Source: Agrostemma githago
Taxonomy: Eukaryota > Streptophyta > Magnoliopsida > Caryophyllales > Caryophyllaceae
Reading direction: 5' to 3'
NCBI GenBank assembly: GCA_958450325.1
Contig: OY288243.1
Span: 64,216,606-64,280,605 of the forward strand
Length of the DNA: 64,000 nucleotides
Shown: positions 19,636 to 30,999 of the stretch, piece by piece
How the letters are laid out: the number at the start of each line of letters is the position of its first letter
How positions within the stretch are numbered: position 1 is the stretch's first letter
Position numbers and translations under genes: made by a program
The notes under the pieces: generated by a model
What the model was told of the DNA's origin: nothing
Databases searched by the model: none
The model's input: the letters and a program-made list of their open reading frames with translations, nothing else

Positions 19636-22600
19636 TCAGAAGAAGTACTTTTTCAGATGCACTATGTTCCAAGGTTTTTGGATAATTTCTCCTTCCTTGG
19701 TCATGAGTTGGTATGCTCCGTTTCCAACTATCTTCTCCATTTGATAGGGTCCTTCCCAAGTGTAGGCGAATTTCCCTGCCTGCTGATTTCTGGTGTTCTG
19801 GAATACTCTTCGGAGGACCAGATCTCCTTCTTGCAGGACTCTGACTTTAACATTCTTGTTGTAGCTTCTGGCGACTGTCTGCCTGTAGGAGGCCATTCTG
19901 ATCTGAGCATCAGTTCTGAGTTCATCTATGGTGTCTAAGTTGTTTGCCATTTCAACCTGGTTTCTTTCTTCTGTTATGCAGCCATATCTGTGGGTGGGTA
20001 CTCTCACCTCTGCAGGGATGACCGCCTCAGCACCGAAGACCAAGCTAAAAGGCGTCTGTCTTGTAGCCACCTTAGGTGTGGTTCTGTCGGACCACAGCAC
20101 CAAGGGGAGCTCCTCTGCCCATCTGCCCCCTGCTTCCTCTAGTCTCCTCTTCAGATTATCCATCACAATTTTGTTGCTAGATTCCGCCTGACCGTTGGAC
20201 TGAGGATTTCTGGGGGTAGACTTGTTTAGGGCGATATTCCACCTGGCACAATAGGCCTCCATTTTGTTGGCAATAAACTGGAACCCGTTGTCGCAGATGA
20301 TTTCTGAGGGAACGCCAAACCTGCAGATAATGTTACGTTTAATAAAGGATATAACCTGCTTCTCAGTCACCTGAGGGAACGCTTCTGCTTCTATCCACTT
20401 GGAGAAGTAGTCGGTCATTGCGAGCATGAAAACTTTATTTCCTGGTGCTCTTGGTAATTTACCCACAATATCCATTCCCCACTTCATGAAGGGCCAAGGA
20501 GAGATTATTGGATGCAGTGGTTCTGGTGGCTGGTGGTTGACCGGTGCGTGTCTTTGGCAAGCGTCACATTTTTTAACATACTCTTTGGCGTCTCTGCGCA
20601 TTGTTGGCCAATAATAGCCTTGGCGAAGTGCTTTGTTGGATAGACTCTTGCCCCCTGCATGATTTCCACATTCTCCGCTGTGGAGATCATGCATTACCAT
20701 CTCTGCTTCCTCCTGGCTTAGGCACCTCAAGTATGGCCCGGCGGTCGATCTTTTGAATAGTACGCCATCAATGAGGGTATACCTGGATGCTTTCATCCGG
20801 AAACTTTGGGCTTCTCTTTTGTCTGTCGGCAGGATATCATCTTGCAACCAATCCTTGTAGGGTTTCCTCCAGTCGGAGACTTCCTCCTGCTCTGCTGTGG
20901 TGCTGCAGATCCTTGCTTCCTGAAACCATTGCGTCCCCTGATCTGGTGAGTCCCCTTCTGGTGTTTCCCACTTCTGTGCGTCTGCGCCTCTCCAGATTGC
21001 TGGCTCTAACACATGGACTATGGGTATGGTGGACACTTCTCCTGGTTTGAAGGTTGCCCCCAGAGTTGCTAAGGCGTCTGCTTCCACGTTTTGCTCCCTT
21101 GGAACTTGGCTGATCGAGAATTCTGCAAACTTTTGGGAGAGACCTTTTGCCACCTCAAGGTAAGCTATCATCTTGGAATCCTTTGTTGCGTTTGAGCCAT
21201 TCATATGGTTCACTATTAGTTGGGAGTCACCATATACCTCCAATCGCTTGATTTTGAGATCTAGGGCCAACTGGAGTCCTAAGATTAGTGCTTCATACTC
21301 TGCTTCATTGTTCGTTGTTCAGAACTCGCATCGTACTGCCTGGACTATGAGATCTCCCTGAGGTGACTTGAGTACCAATCCTGCTCCGGATCCTCTCATG
21401 TTTGAGGCGCCGTCTACGTTAAGCCTCCACACTTGTTCGCCCTTGTCCTCTTCCAAGAGAGTGATGTCTTTCTCTGCTTGTGTCTGCAGCGTCGGGCTGA
21501 AGTCGGATATGAAATCTGCTAACGCTTGAGACTTGATTGCTGTTCTGGGAGCAAACTTCAAATCAAAGCCGCTCAAGTGCATGGACCATTTTGCCATCCT
21601 ACCTGACAACTCGGGTTTTCTCATAATAGTTTTTAGTGGGTAGTTTGTTATTACAGATATAGTATGTGATTCAAAATAAGGACGCAATTTATATGATGCC
21701 GTAACGAGCGCAAGTACAAGTTTTTCAAGGGACGTGTACCTGGTCTCTGCAGGGAGCAGAGACTTACTGACATAGTAGACGGGATGTTGCGCTCCTTCGT
21801 GCTCTCTTACCAACACCGCACTAACCGCCACCTCAGTCACCGATAGATACAGAAAGAGCGGCTCTCCAGGTTCCGGTTTTGACAGGAGTGGTGGAGTGCT
21901 CAAGTAGTGCTTTAGTTCCTTGAATGCCCTCTCGTGCTCCTCCGTCCAGTCGAATCTCTGAGCCTTCTTCAGGATATCATAGAATAATCGGCATCTGTCT
22001 GAAGACCTGGAGATAAACCTATTCAGGGCGGCAATTCTTCCAGTCAACCGCTGCACATCTTTCGGTTTCTGTGGAGACTCCAACTGCAGGATGGCTTTGA
22101 TTTGCTCTGTACTGGCTTCGATTCCCCTCTGGGTGACCATGTACCCCAGGAATTTTCCACAGGATACCCCGAACGTGCACTTGGAAGGATTCAACTTCAT
22201 CTTGTACTCTCTCAGGGTGTTGAAGGCGTCTTCCAGATGCGCTGCGTGCTGTGAGGCTTGCTTGGACTTGACGACCATATCATCAATATATACCTCCATG
22301 GTATCGCCAATTTACTTCTTGAACATCATGTTGACCAGCCTCTGGTAGGTAGATCCTGCATTTTTCAGACCAAAAGGAATAACATTGTAGCAATAGATAC
22401 CTCTCTCGGACTTGAAGGCGGTTTTCTCCTGATCTGCCGGATGCATTTTGATTTGATTGTACCCGCTCCACGCATCAAGGAAAGTCAGCATCTCATGGCC
22501 TGCTGTGGCGTCTACCATGGCATCTATGTGCGGCAGAGGAAAGGGGTCTTTTGGGCACGCCTTGTTTAAATCGGTGAAGTCGACGCACACTCTCCACTTG

Positions 22601-25600
22601 CCATTCTTTTTTGGGACTACCACCACGTTGGACAACCATTCTGGATACTTTACCTCCCTAATTTTTCCAGCAGCCAGCAGGTTATCCACCTCCTGATTGA
22701 TAACTTGATTCCTCTCTGGAGCAAACTTCCTTCTTTTCTGCTGGATTGGCTTGTAGCTTGGGTCTACACTTAACTTGTGGGTTATGATGCTCGGATCTAT
22801 TTCTACCATATCATCATGGGACCAAGCAAAACAATCCATGTTAGTTTTTAATAATTCAACAAGGTTTTGTCGGGTATTACCTGTGCACTCCGATCCGATC
22901 AACACTTTTCGCTCAGGATGGTGCTTGTCTAGGTTGACTTCATCTAACTCCGCCTGAGGGGGTTCGAGATACTCTTGCAGAGGTAGGTGAAGGCTCTGTA
23001 GTTGCTATGTTGGAGGACTTGCCGTCTTTTTCAGCGCCACTCTGTAGCAGTCTTTGGCCTCCCTCTGATCACCGCTGATCTTCTATACTCCCCAAGGTGT
23101 GGGGAACTTCAGGCATTGGTGGTAGGTGGAGGTGATGGCTTTCATCTCATGTATCCACGGTCTTCCCGGGATCACGTTGTAAGTGGAAGGACCGTCAATG
23201 ACCAAATACCGTACTTACTTGTTTACGCCTCCTGCGTAGGTGGGAATCGTAATCTCTCCCAGGGAGTATTTGGTTTCCCCGCTGAAGCCTACAAGAGGGA
23301 CCGCCTTCATGCTCAGGTCCTCCTTGCTGAACCCCATGTTCTGCAAAGTCTCTAACATGATAAGATTAACAGAGCTTCCAGTGTCCACCAGTATTTTCTT
23401 CACAGTGCAGTTCCCTATGGAGAGCGTGATGATTAGGGCGTCGTGGTGAGATTCTAGGGATGGTTCCGCATCAGATTCATCAAAAGTAACGGCTGGAAGG
23501 TCTGGACAGCTGATTCTGCAGGAGTGCTCTGGTCTGTCTCCCCTGGACTGGGAAGCGTGCCTCTTGGCTGCCGAATAAGTTAGGCCACACAATTCTGATC
23601 CTCCTGTGATTACATTGACGACTCTGGTGCACAGTGGAGGAGGCGAGGGCAACACCTGGTCTGCCGCATTTATCCTGCTAGAGCTTCTGGATATCAGATG
23701 ATCCAGGTTTCCCTGGTCGTAGTGGAACTTCACTTCCTTCCTGAGGAGGACACATTCTTCGGTGTTGTGCCCAATGTCATCATGGAACTCACACCTCTTG
23801 CTGGCGTCCCGGCGGTCGTTGGCATACTCTTGTCTTCTGGGCCACCTGACTTTGCGCCCCAACTCCTTTAGGGCCCTGAGCAGACCAGCGAGGTTGGTAG
23901 GGAACCCGTACTCGCTGATTTTTGGTGGGAGTGCTGGGCTCTCCTTCCAATCCTTTTCCTCAGAGACCTTGTGCACACTCCTGTCATAGGGCTTGGACCT
24001 TTCGCCTCTCTTCTCTGCTGGTGCCTTTCTGGAGACATGATCAGAACCATAGGTAGCTCTTCTGGGGCCCGAATCTTCCTCCAACCTGATGGCTGCCATT
24101 GCTTTGGTCTGCACATCTTTGAATGTAGCGCATGGATATTTGGTGAGATCTTTGTAAAGATCTGAATCTTGGAGGAGCCCTTGACGGAAGGCTTCTATGG
24201 CGGTGGCTACATCGCATCTGGGAATGGTCACTTTCTCCCTGTTGAATCTATTGAGGAAATCTCGCGTAGACTCCTCAAATTTCTGCACCACCCTGTACAG
24301 ATCGCTGGTCTGCTTCTCTGGCTTTCTGCTGCTGGCGAACTGTTGGTTGAAGGCATTGACCAGATTGGCAAAGGAGGTGATACTTCTATTTGGCAGGCCA
24401 ACGAACCAGTGAAGGGCCGCCCCTGAGAGGGTGGAGCCAAACCCCTTGCACATGCAGGCTTCCTTCAGAGGCCCCGTGGCGGTTACCACCATCATTTTCT
24501 GCTTGTACTGGTTGCTATGGTCTAGGGGGTCGGCAGTGCCATCATAAAGCGTCATGGCTGGTGGCACAAAACCCTTGGGCACAGCAACACAAGCTAAGTC
24601 GTCGGTGAAGGGCGAGTCTGCATAGCTGTCTCTGGCTGCTCTCTCCAGGGGGCGTGGCATTCCAGGGATTTTGCTGATCAGCTCCCTCAGCTCCTTCAGT
24701 TCTTGGTACTGTTGGTCTGCAGCATTGTTTGTTCCTGCAAGAGGGTTAGGAGCAGGAGGGAAGAAACTGAAAGGGGTACTCCCTGTCTGAGGCCCTCCAA
24801 GGTGGCGACTGATCGGGGGTGGAGGCGGAAGGGACACAGTCACTGCAGGCTCAGGCCGCCATCCCGATGCCACCTGAGGTGAGTTCTGGGACGGCCAAGC
24901 CGCTTCAGGGTAAGGGCTAGCGACCATGGGATTGACCGTTACTCTCGGCTGCCATCCGGATGCTTGCTGACTGGGGGTAGGTGCTCTTCCCAATTCTGGA
25001 GGGAGTCGGTTGTTGGCTGGGGTGTGCACTCCTGGCGAACTTACCGGCGGCCATTCTGATGCCTGATGAACGGAGGTACCTGCAAGAGACAACGGATTAG
25101 CTTCCCGGTTTTCGAGGCTAAAGAAAGGATTACCTGCGATGTAGGGTCCGCCAGGGGTAGAGCCATGAGTCAAGTAGCCCAGTCCTCTGGGTATCATGGC
25201 TTGGCTAGGTGGTGTCAACTCCAAATCCAGTCTGGTGACCAATTCCTGAGGGAATGACTTAGAAATTTGCCCACTGGTGACAGACTCTCTGTGGGAACTT
25301 GGTGTTTCCTCAGGCGTCGTGAATAGGATCTCGGGTGATGATTGGACTGGTACAGGTGGTGGTTTTGATGCCGCCTTCATCTAAGCCTTGATGTCCCGGT
25401 TGTCCTTCTGCAGGGTCTTCACCGCCTGGCGCAGAGTGTTGATCCCCTGAAGTATCTCCGCCATGGGATCTGGTGCTAACGGAGTTCTGGAAGCGTCCCC
25501 GAATAATCCTCCATGAGCCGCCGCCTTGGATGGTGTCCTCCCTCTGCTGGTTGCGAACGGGTTGGACGCCTTTGATGTTGAGGACCCCTGGGGTGGTTTC

Positions 25601-25746
25601 GAGGCGCTCAGCGTTTGCCCTATCGCCTGGCTAACTGGAGTCGCCTGGGTGGATGGCGTGGTGAACGGGCCTGTCATTCCTAAGGAAGGCGTTTCTTCAG
25701 CAGACTGAGTGGAAGTGTTGGCAGGATCTTGGCCGGATCCAGACAT
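19636..25746 (-). pseudogene. Tat gag-pol polyprotein with six in-frame stops
   Basis: One frame of 2037 codons without frameshift. Order: serine/proline-rich N terminus; gag core (GAALHWFVGLPNRSI); a C-x2-H-x4-H-x4-C knuckle (CEFHDDIGHNTEEC); protease with LVDTGSSVNLI near 23390; reverse transcriptase with VVPKKNGKWRVCVDFTDLN and YIDDM near 22285; a first RNase H-like segment; a second, archaeal-type RNase H (NVDGAS, NNEAEYEAL, YGDSQLI); integrase with zinc-binding HDLHSGECGNHAGG and CDACQ and the catalytic DIVG, CDNGF, NGQAESSNK. Stops: TAG 25381-25383, TAA 23215-23217, TAG 23083-23085, TAG 23005-23007, TAA 22312-22314, TGA 21319-21321. Each is explained by a coding-strand C to T change. 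The first could instead be a gag read-through stop, but the rest cannot. Not functional. Confidence 0.92.
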
Positions 25747-25799
25747 GTTGACACGTGAATTACTTCACTGCGCGATTTGGCTAGCAAACGATCACTTTG

Positions 25800-25816
25800 C
25801 CCCACGGTGGGCGCCA
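25800..25816 (-). promoter_or_regulatory. Primer binding site of the Tat element
   Basis: Minus-strand TGGCGCCCACCGTGGGG begins three bases after the 5' LTR. TGGCGCC primer sites are common in Tat elements; I do not assign the tRNA with confidence. Confidence 0.7.
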
Positions 25817-25819
25817 AAT

Positions 25820-26502
25820 TGTTTTGGTAAAAATTTACCGGGTTTAGATTCGGGTTGTGGGTTAAAGCGATCGAACTAGGGCCAATGAACCGATAAGCGA
25901 ATTGAGTCTGTGAATACGAAATACGAAAAGAAAGCAAAGAGACACGAGAATTGGTGACGCGGAAACCCAACGTGGGAAAAACCGCGGGAGGAGTCGGAAT
26001 CCCGCCAAAGTATCAACTATGAACGAAGTGAAATAATGAGGAATACAAAATGTCGACTTTTGGCTATTGAGAGTTGGATTTTTCTAGTATGCTTTATGAA
26101 ATGGAGTAGAAATGTGCTGAAGATTGATCGCCCCTCCTGCCAGGTGATCGTTTGGAGTTTATACCTCTCCTCCTTCTATTTCCTTGATTCCCTCCTGCTC
26201 TGGTGGATCTGCCCCTAGAATTTAGGGGGTTGTTGATTGACTTTTTCCTTTGCTTAGGGTAGGGTTTTTCTTGGTGTTGGATCATTCCTGGCCCATTTCT
26301 GGACTCGGCTGCCGGTTGGCCCAATATCGATATCGGGCTTTATTTCCTCTGCTGATTTCCTCTTGCATCGGATTCTTGACTTTACGACTTTGACTTTTGA
26401 CTTCCGAATATTATTCCGTAGTTTCTTCGTGTGTGACTTCTTGACTTTCTGACTTCAAATATTCCACGTCATTTTTTGAGGACGCGGAATTTATCCCAAA
26501 CA
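25820..26502 (-). repeat. 5' LTR of the Tat element
   Basis: Same TGTTTTGG...CAAACA limits as the 3' copy, 683 bp. On the minus strand it would contain the promoter for the gag-pol RNA. Confidence 0.95.
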
Positions 26503-27684
26503 ATAATAAGTTCACGAGAGCAATTTCTACTAGTGTTCATGTTTTGACTTTCTTTTTTATACCGATTTCTGAAGCTACATACTTCTAGTGTGTTTTAAGC
26601 TTCTAGGATCAATTAAGGATAAGTGGAACAGTTTCTTTCCATTTCCGAAATAGAAGAGCAAAGAAGAAAAATCATGGTGTCTTGGAGTCTTAGACTCGAT
26701 TTTGAGTTCATTGAGTTCCCTCTTCAGACAATCCCGCGCACCAAACATCTCAAAGAAGCTAAGAAAGATCAAGTAGTAGGGTGTCCCAAACGAACATCAC
26801 TGTGACGAAAAGTACAAAGATAGCAGGACCACTGGGCTAAACACAGTCTTGCCACGGGGGTTGACAGCAGACCTATCACGGTCGTGACGACATGGGTGGT
26901 CATGGTCGTGACACCCCTATTCGGCTTTGCTTCGTTGATTCATTTCTCCCCGTCTCCAAGCCTTTATATAGCTCTCTTGTAAAAATTGGAAACAAAACCC
27001 TAGATCAATTTTACATACATTAGCTCTTTAATATCTTAATCTTCTTTTAATATTTTGTTAGTCCTTGCTTTATTCTAGATTGGAAATCTTTGTATTACTG
27101 AAGACTTGTTAAAGCGATTTCTCTATTAACAACACTGAAGTCTGAAGATCATTTTCTTAGATTTATCTATTCAAAGTTCCAAGCTTTCTTTTAGTTTTAT
27201 GCTTGTTATAACTTTATTCTCTTAATCTTGTTATATTGCCTTAAAATTGTTAATCTTGTTGATCCTATGACGTTGAATGTTATATCTTGCCTATTACTCC
27301 GTAATTGTTAAACCTTCAACTCTTCAAGATGTGTGAGTAGTGTACTTTATGGTCTTAAGGGGATTAGGTTGATAACTGGGTGGTTTGATTGTTTAAACTT
27401 GAGTTTTTTATTTGTTTCATTCTCACCAAATCTCATACAATCGTAATGTTTGTTGAAATGCTTTAGCTATCTTGTATTTCGATTCTCTTTATACTTTTGG
27501 GTCTTATGTTTAGCAACCTAGACCTATATTGGAAATGCATGTCCATTTGGTAGTCTAACCACTCTAAATTGCAAGAGCCTGATTTGGTTGGTCTATGACG
27601 GTCCTAGGACTACTAGGCAGAGAGGACGTGACCGAGTCTAGATAGGCAACATAGCCTAGACTCTAGAACCCAATCGACTCCCAG

Positions 27685-28193
27685 TAGGGGTGTTAACTAG
27701 CCGAGCCGAGCACGAGCACGAGCTTGACCTTGCTTGACTCGTGCTTGTTAAGCAAAATTCGAACTCGAGCTCACTCGAGCTTGGAAAAATGAGCTCACAA
27801 ACAAACTCGCGAGCTAAAATGCGAGTTCGAACCTATATATAACTATTACATTTATGCTTTTTTCATCGACGTGTTTTAATAACTTGGAATTCAAAAAAAT
27901 ATACAAAACGTCAAAACGTACTAGGCACAAAGAACATATATATACTCCGTATATTATATGGTGAAAAGAACTACTCCATTAATATTTTTTTTGAATAAGA
28001 TCAAAATATTAACTAATCACGTTATATCGAGCTGTTCGTGCGCTTTTCGAGCCGAGCCGATGGTTGCTCGACTTCACTCGTTAAGTCGTCGAGCCGATCT
28101 CGAGTCGGAGTTGAGCTCACACGAGCCAAGCTTTGATCGAGCCAAGCTCGAGTTGCTCACGAGTTATCTCCTCTGATCTCATTATCACCTCTA
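27685..28193. mobile_element. hAT MITE in the old Athila LTR
   Basis: Ends taggggtgttaactag and the complement of attatcacctcta. It is flanked by a perfect 8-bp direct repeat actcccag (27677-27684 and 28194-28201). Interior rich in cgagccgag and gagctcg words near both ends; no transposase. Confidence 0.9.
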
Positions 28194-28489
28194 ACTCCCA
28201 GTCATCGTCTGGACCCAACTGACTCTAGTTTTTCCTCTTATTTATTTCTAAATCACCTACGAGTATTTGTTAGTCAATTTGCTTACTTACCACAGATCAC
28301 TCTAGTCTTAGTCGATTCTAAACCCAAACTCAATCGCACTTTTTTGTCTCGAGCTTAGTCTTTAACGGTAACGATCTTCTGTCTAACACACACCATCCCT
28401 ATGGACTCGACCCCTACTACTGCTAGCTACCCAAGTTAGTCAATAGGGTTCTATTTGATTTGAGATTGACGGCAAACTCGCCATCAAAA

Positions 28490-28506
28490 TGTCATTGTTG
28501 CAGGGG
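28490..28506 (+). promoter_or_regulatory. Decayed Athila primer binding site
   Basis: tgtcattgttgcagggg matches the tRNA-Asp site at 61510 (TGGCGCCGTTGCCGGGG) at 12 of 17 positions and stands three bases after the LTR end. The following 120 bases resemble the leader of the young Athila element (gacttagtttgctt and tcctagtgcccaaaa words). Confidence 0.6.
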
Positions 28507-28716
28507 ATGACATTAGTTAGTTTGCTTAATTTTAGACTTTGTTCTTGCTTTTGTGTTTCTTCTTGTTCAACCCCTTTTTGTTGTGTGTTTTATTGTCTCC
28601 TAGTGCCCAAAACTACATACTCCATGGTACTCCCTCGTCCCCAATTAATTCTTTACCTATTTCATATTGGGGTTTCTCAATGAATTCATTGTCTTTCTAT
28701 TTTAGGAAAAAAATTA

Positions 28717-28806
28717 CTCCCTCCGCCCAACAATGATTTACCCACTTTTATTCAAATGTGAGGGATTAAAATAATAAGTGGGTAAATCATAGTGGGTTGG
28801 AGGTAG
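28717..28806. mobile_element. Small Stowaway MITE nested in another MITE
   Basis: 90 bp. The ends ctccctccgcccaacaatga and the complement of tgggttggaggtag are inverted over about 35 bases; TA flanks at 28715-28716 and 28807-28808. Confidence 0.85.
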
Positions 28807-29061
28807 TATATGTAATTTGACTCTCCTCATGAATTTGACTCTACATGTCTAAGGCTGTGGGTGAGCCTAGTTATTCGATCCAATTCGTAAAGTTTGACTC
28901 GAAAAAGCTCGATTTTTGCTCGGCTCGAAGGTATCAAATATAGGGTCAAACGTCATTTTGATATTTGACCCAAATCAAGCCAAATATTCGGCTCGATTCA
29001 TTTATCATCCAAATACTCAATGTCCTACCCAAATTTATACCAAACCCAAATCAAAATATAT

Positions 29062-29410
29062 ATTTTTTAGGCTTTTTTTTAGCGATCTTATTGGTCCGTT
29101 TCAGAAACCTCAAATTAGGAAAGTATCATAAATAAATAAAAAAATCAATTAGAGAATCTTTTAATATTATAATATATATTTAATTTATTATATTAATGTA
29201 ATGTTTTACAATTTTGACGTAAAAACTTTTAGATTTCATTTTTTTAAAAACATTATCGTAAAATAAATTATAAAAATGAAATAATTAGATTCGTGGTAAA
29301 AAATGCTTTCATTAGAGTATAAATTTCATATTATTTGTTTCACATTCTGTGATGAATTTATTACCTATAACAGTTGTAAAATTATCCCACATCGATAAAT
29401 TATAATATGA
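29062..29410. repeat. Dispersed repeat, copy 1 (partner at 36976-37325)
   Basis: Shares ttattggtccgtttc/ctcattggtccgtttc, gtaaaataaattataaaaatgaaata and ggtaaaaaatgcttt-ttagag with the second copy, in the same order for about 350 bp. It ends with one snRNA-type upstream element (CCCACATCG, 29386-29394) and a TATAAAT box about 33 bases later. Confidence 0.8.
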
Positions 29411-29893
29411 TGATGAAATCTTTTTTATATAAATTCAAGGTTCAAAAACAAGTATGTGGCACTATCCTATACTCCTCATTAGAAAATAAGTCTTATTTTC
29501 TTATATTTTGGTTTTCAATAGGTTTAAGTAGCAAGTAGTATTAGGAGCATTGGGAATAATAATCCACTTGCACAACATTCAATGTGTCGTGGTTATTGTC
29601 CCTCGAAAATCATTCCTCATTCATGCATTCACTCACCCTATTTACTCATACTCGCTATATTTACTGTATTTTTTGAAAATCACACAACCTCTTCATCTCC
29701 TACATTTTGCCTTTCCCATGTTTTCAACCGAAAAATTCTTATATAAACCTTCTTCCAATGGACATTGCAATCCATTGTATCCCATCTCCATTGGTTTTCT
29801 ATCTATCCTTTCCCGAAGCAATTCATACTATCCTACTTTCCGTAGTGTGTCGAGACCGTATATACAAGAGCACTCTGCCACTCTGTTTTGATC

Positions 29894-30046
29894 ATGTCTA
29901 CTGCAATTCAAGAAATCATTTCAACTCTATGCCAAGGCATGAGACTTAAGGATTTAAATGTGAGGGTTATATATAGGTGGAATAGGCATGAGTTTAAGGA
30001 TAGGTAAAAAGCCAATGCAGTGGAGATACTTCTAATTGATGTCAAG
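29894..30046 (+). pseudogene. Fragment resembling a replication protein A / DUF223-type OB-fold exon
   Basis: Fifty-one codons beginning MSTAIQEIISTLCQGM and containing LNVRVIYRWNRHEF and VEILLIDVK, ending at a gtaacg donor. The pattern (motif, V-R-V-I, W, then a hydrophobic strand ending in D-x-K) resembles the first strands of plant RPA1-like OB folds, which occur on Helitrons. An in-frame TAA at codon 38 disables it. Downstream, after an acceptor-like ttgcag at about 30510, the frame YYDEFPSPLRWYEFYGKKF is recognisably protein-like, with a stop in front. Assignment is tentative. Confidence 0.4.
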
Positions 30047-30999
30047 GTAACGTTAATCATTTTGTATGCAACATCCATGTATTGACTGTGATTGTACTCT
30101 AATTCATGTATGAATAATAACCACGGCACATTGAATAATAATCCACAGCTTCTAATTCATGTATGCAGCATCCATGTCCTTATGACATTCGAACCATAAA
30201 ACAATTTACTTTGAAGGATTTTATTTTATAATGTTTTGGTTGAACTTAATATTCAGGGCGAACAATGAATGTTTTATTGATATTTGATTATCAATTTTAA
30301 CTATGCTTGGTTTTTTTTCTGACCTTTTTAGATGCAGTGCTTCGTCAACAAAAATGTTATTTTTTGTCATTTGCAGTCATACCTCTACGGGCTCTACCCA
30401 TTACTGTGCTCCTGCTTGTGGATATACATCTCGGTGGAAGATTTTTTTTAAGATGTACTCATATATAATTCCATTGTCTTTTGTTAGATAATGCTACGAG
30501 TGGTTGCAGGTACCAGAAGACCAGGTTAGAAGACATATTGCAGTATAACGGACATTGATGCAAGATTACTACGATGAATTTCCCTCTCCCCTGCGTTGGT
30601 ATGAATTTTATGGAAAGAAATTCACTGCCCAAGAATTTCTGTACGCTTGGTATGAGTTTTACGTATAGAAGATCGGATGCCACGCCTTTGTGATTTAAAT
30701 AATTAATGTGTATTGCATTCAAACTGTTTATTTATGGGAAATTTGTAAGGCATTGAGTAAGACCACCCTTTATACAAATTCATTGTATAGAAGGCGGATG
30801 TTACATACGCCATTGTAATTTAGATTATTGAGGTGTACTGTATAGTGTTTTTGCAATGGTATGTAATATGCAGTTGGGTGATAGTACTGCCTAAATTGTG
30901 TCCATTTAAGGTTAATGATTGTGAACTTGCATCCACTTAATCAACTATTGCTCCACGGAACGGCAAGCGTATCTCATCTTCAAGTTTAATCAGCCCATC

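Larger units (their letters stand above)
15649..26502 (-). mobile_element. Complete Tat-lineage Ty3/Gypsy retrotransposon
   Basis: Two 683-bp LTRs (15649-16331 and 25820-26502) are flanked by a perfect 5-bp duplication ataat (15644-15648 and 26503-26507). The element reads on the minus strand: 5' LTR, TGGCGCC-type primer site, gag-pol polyprotein, an antisense spliced gene, polypurine tract, 3' LTR. The LTR copies differ at roughly ten positions, so insertion is fairly recent. Polyprotein order (protease, RT, RNase H, second RNase H, integrase) and the archaeal-type second RNase H place it in Tat. Six in-frame stops make it non-autonomous. Confidence 0.95.
15642..28486 (+). repeat. Old Athila-like LTR, split by a Tat element and a hAT MITE
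   Basis: The LTR starts TGATAAT (15642-15648), is interrupted by the Tat element (15649-26502), resumes at 26508 and ends gccatca at 28486, giving TGAT...ATCA ends like the 59904 element. Removing the inserts leaves about 1.47 kb. The part near its end (gactcgacccctac..., gctagctaccca, attgacggcaaa) matches the corresponding part of the young Athila LTR at 61415-61506. A TATA-like ctttatatagctc lies near 26961 and aaaaccctagatc near 26994, as in the young copy. Confidence 0.7.

Noticed and set aside
23762..24608. Plus-strand frames opposite gag
   Set aside because: Shadows of the real minus-strand polyprotein; no independent motif.
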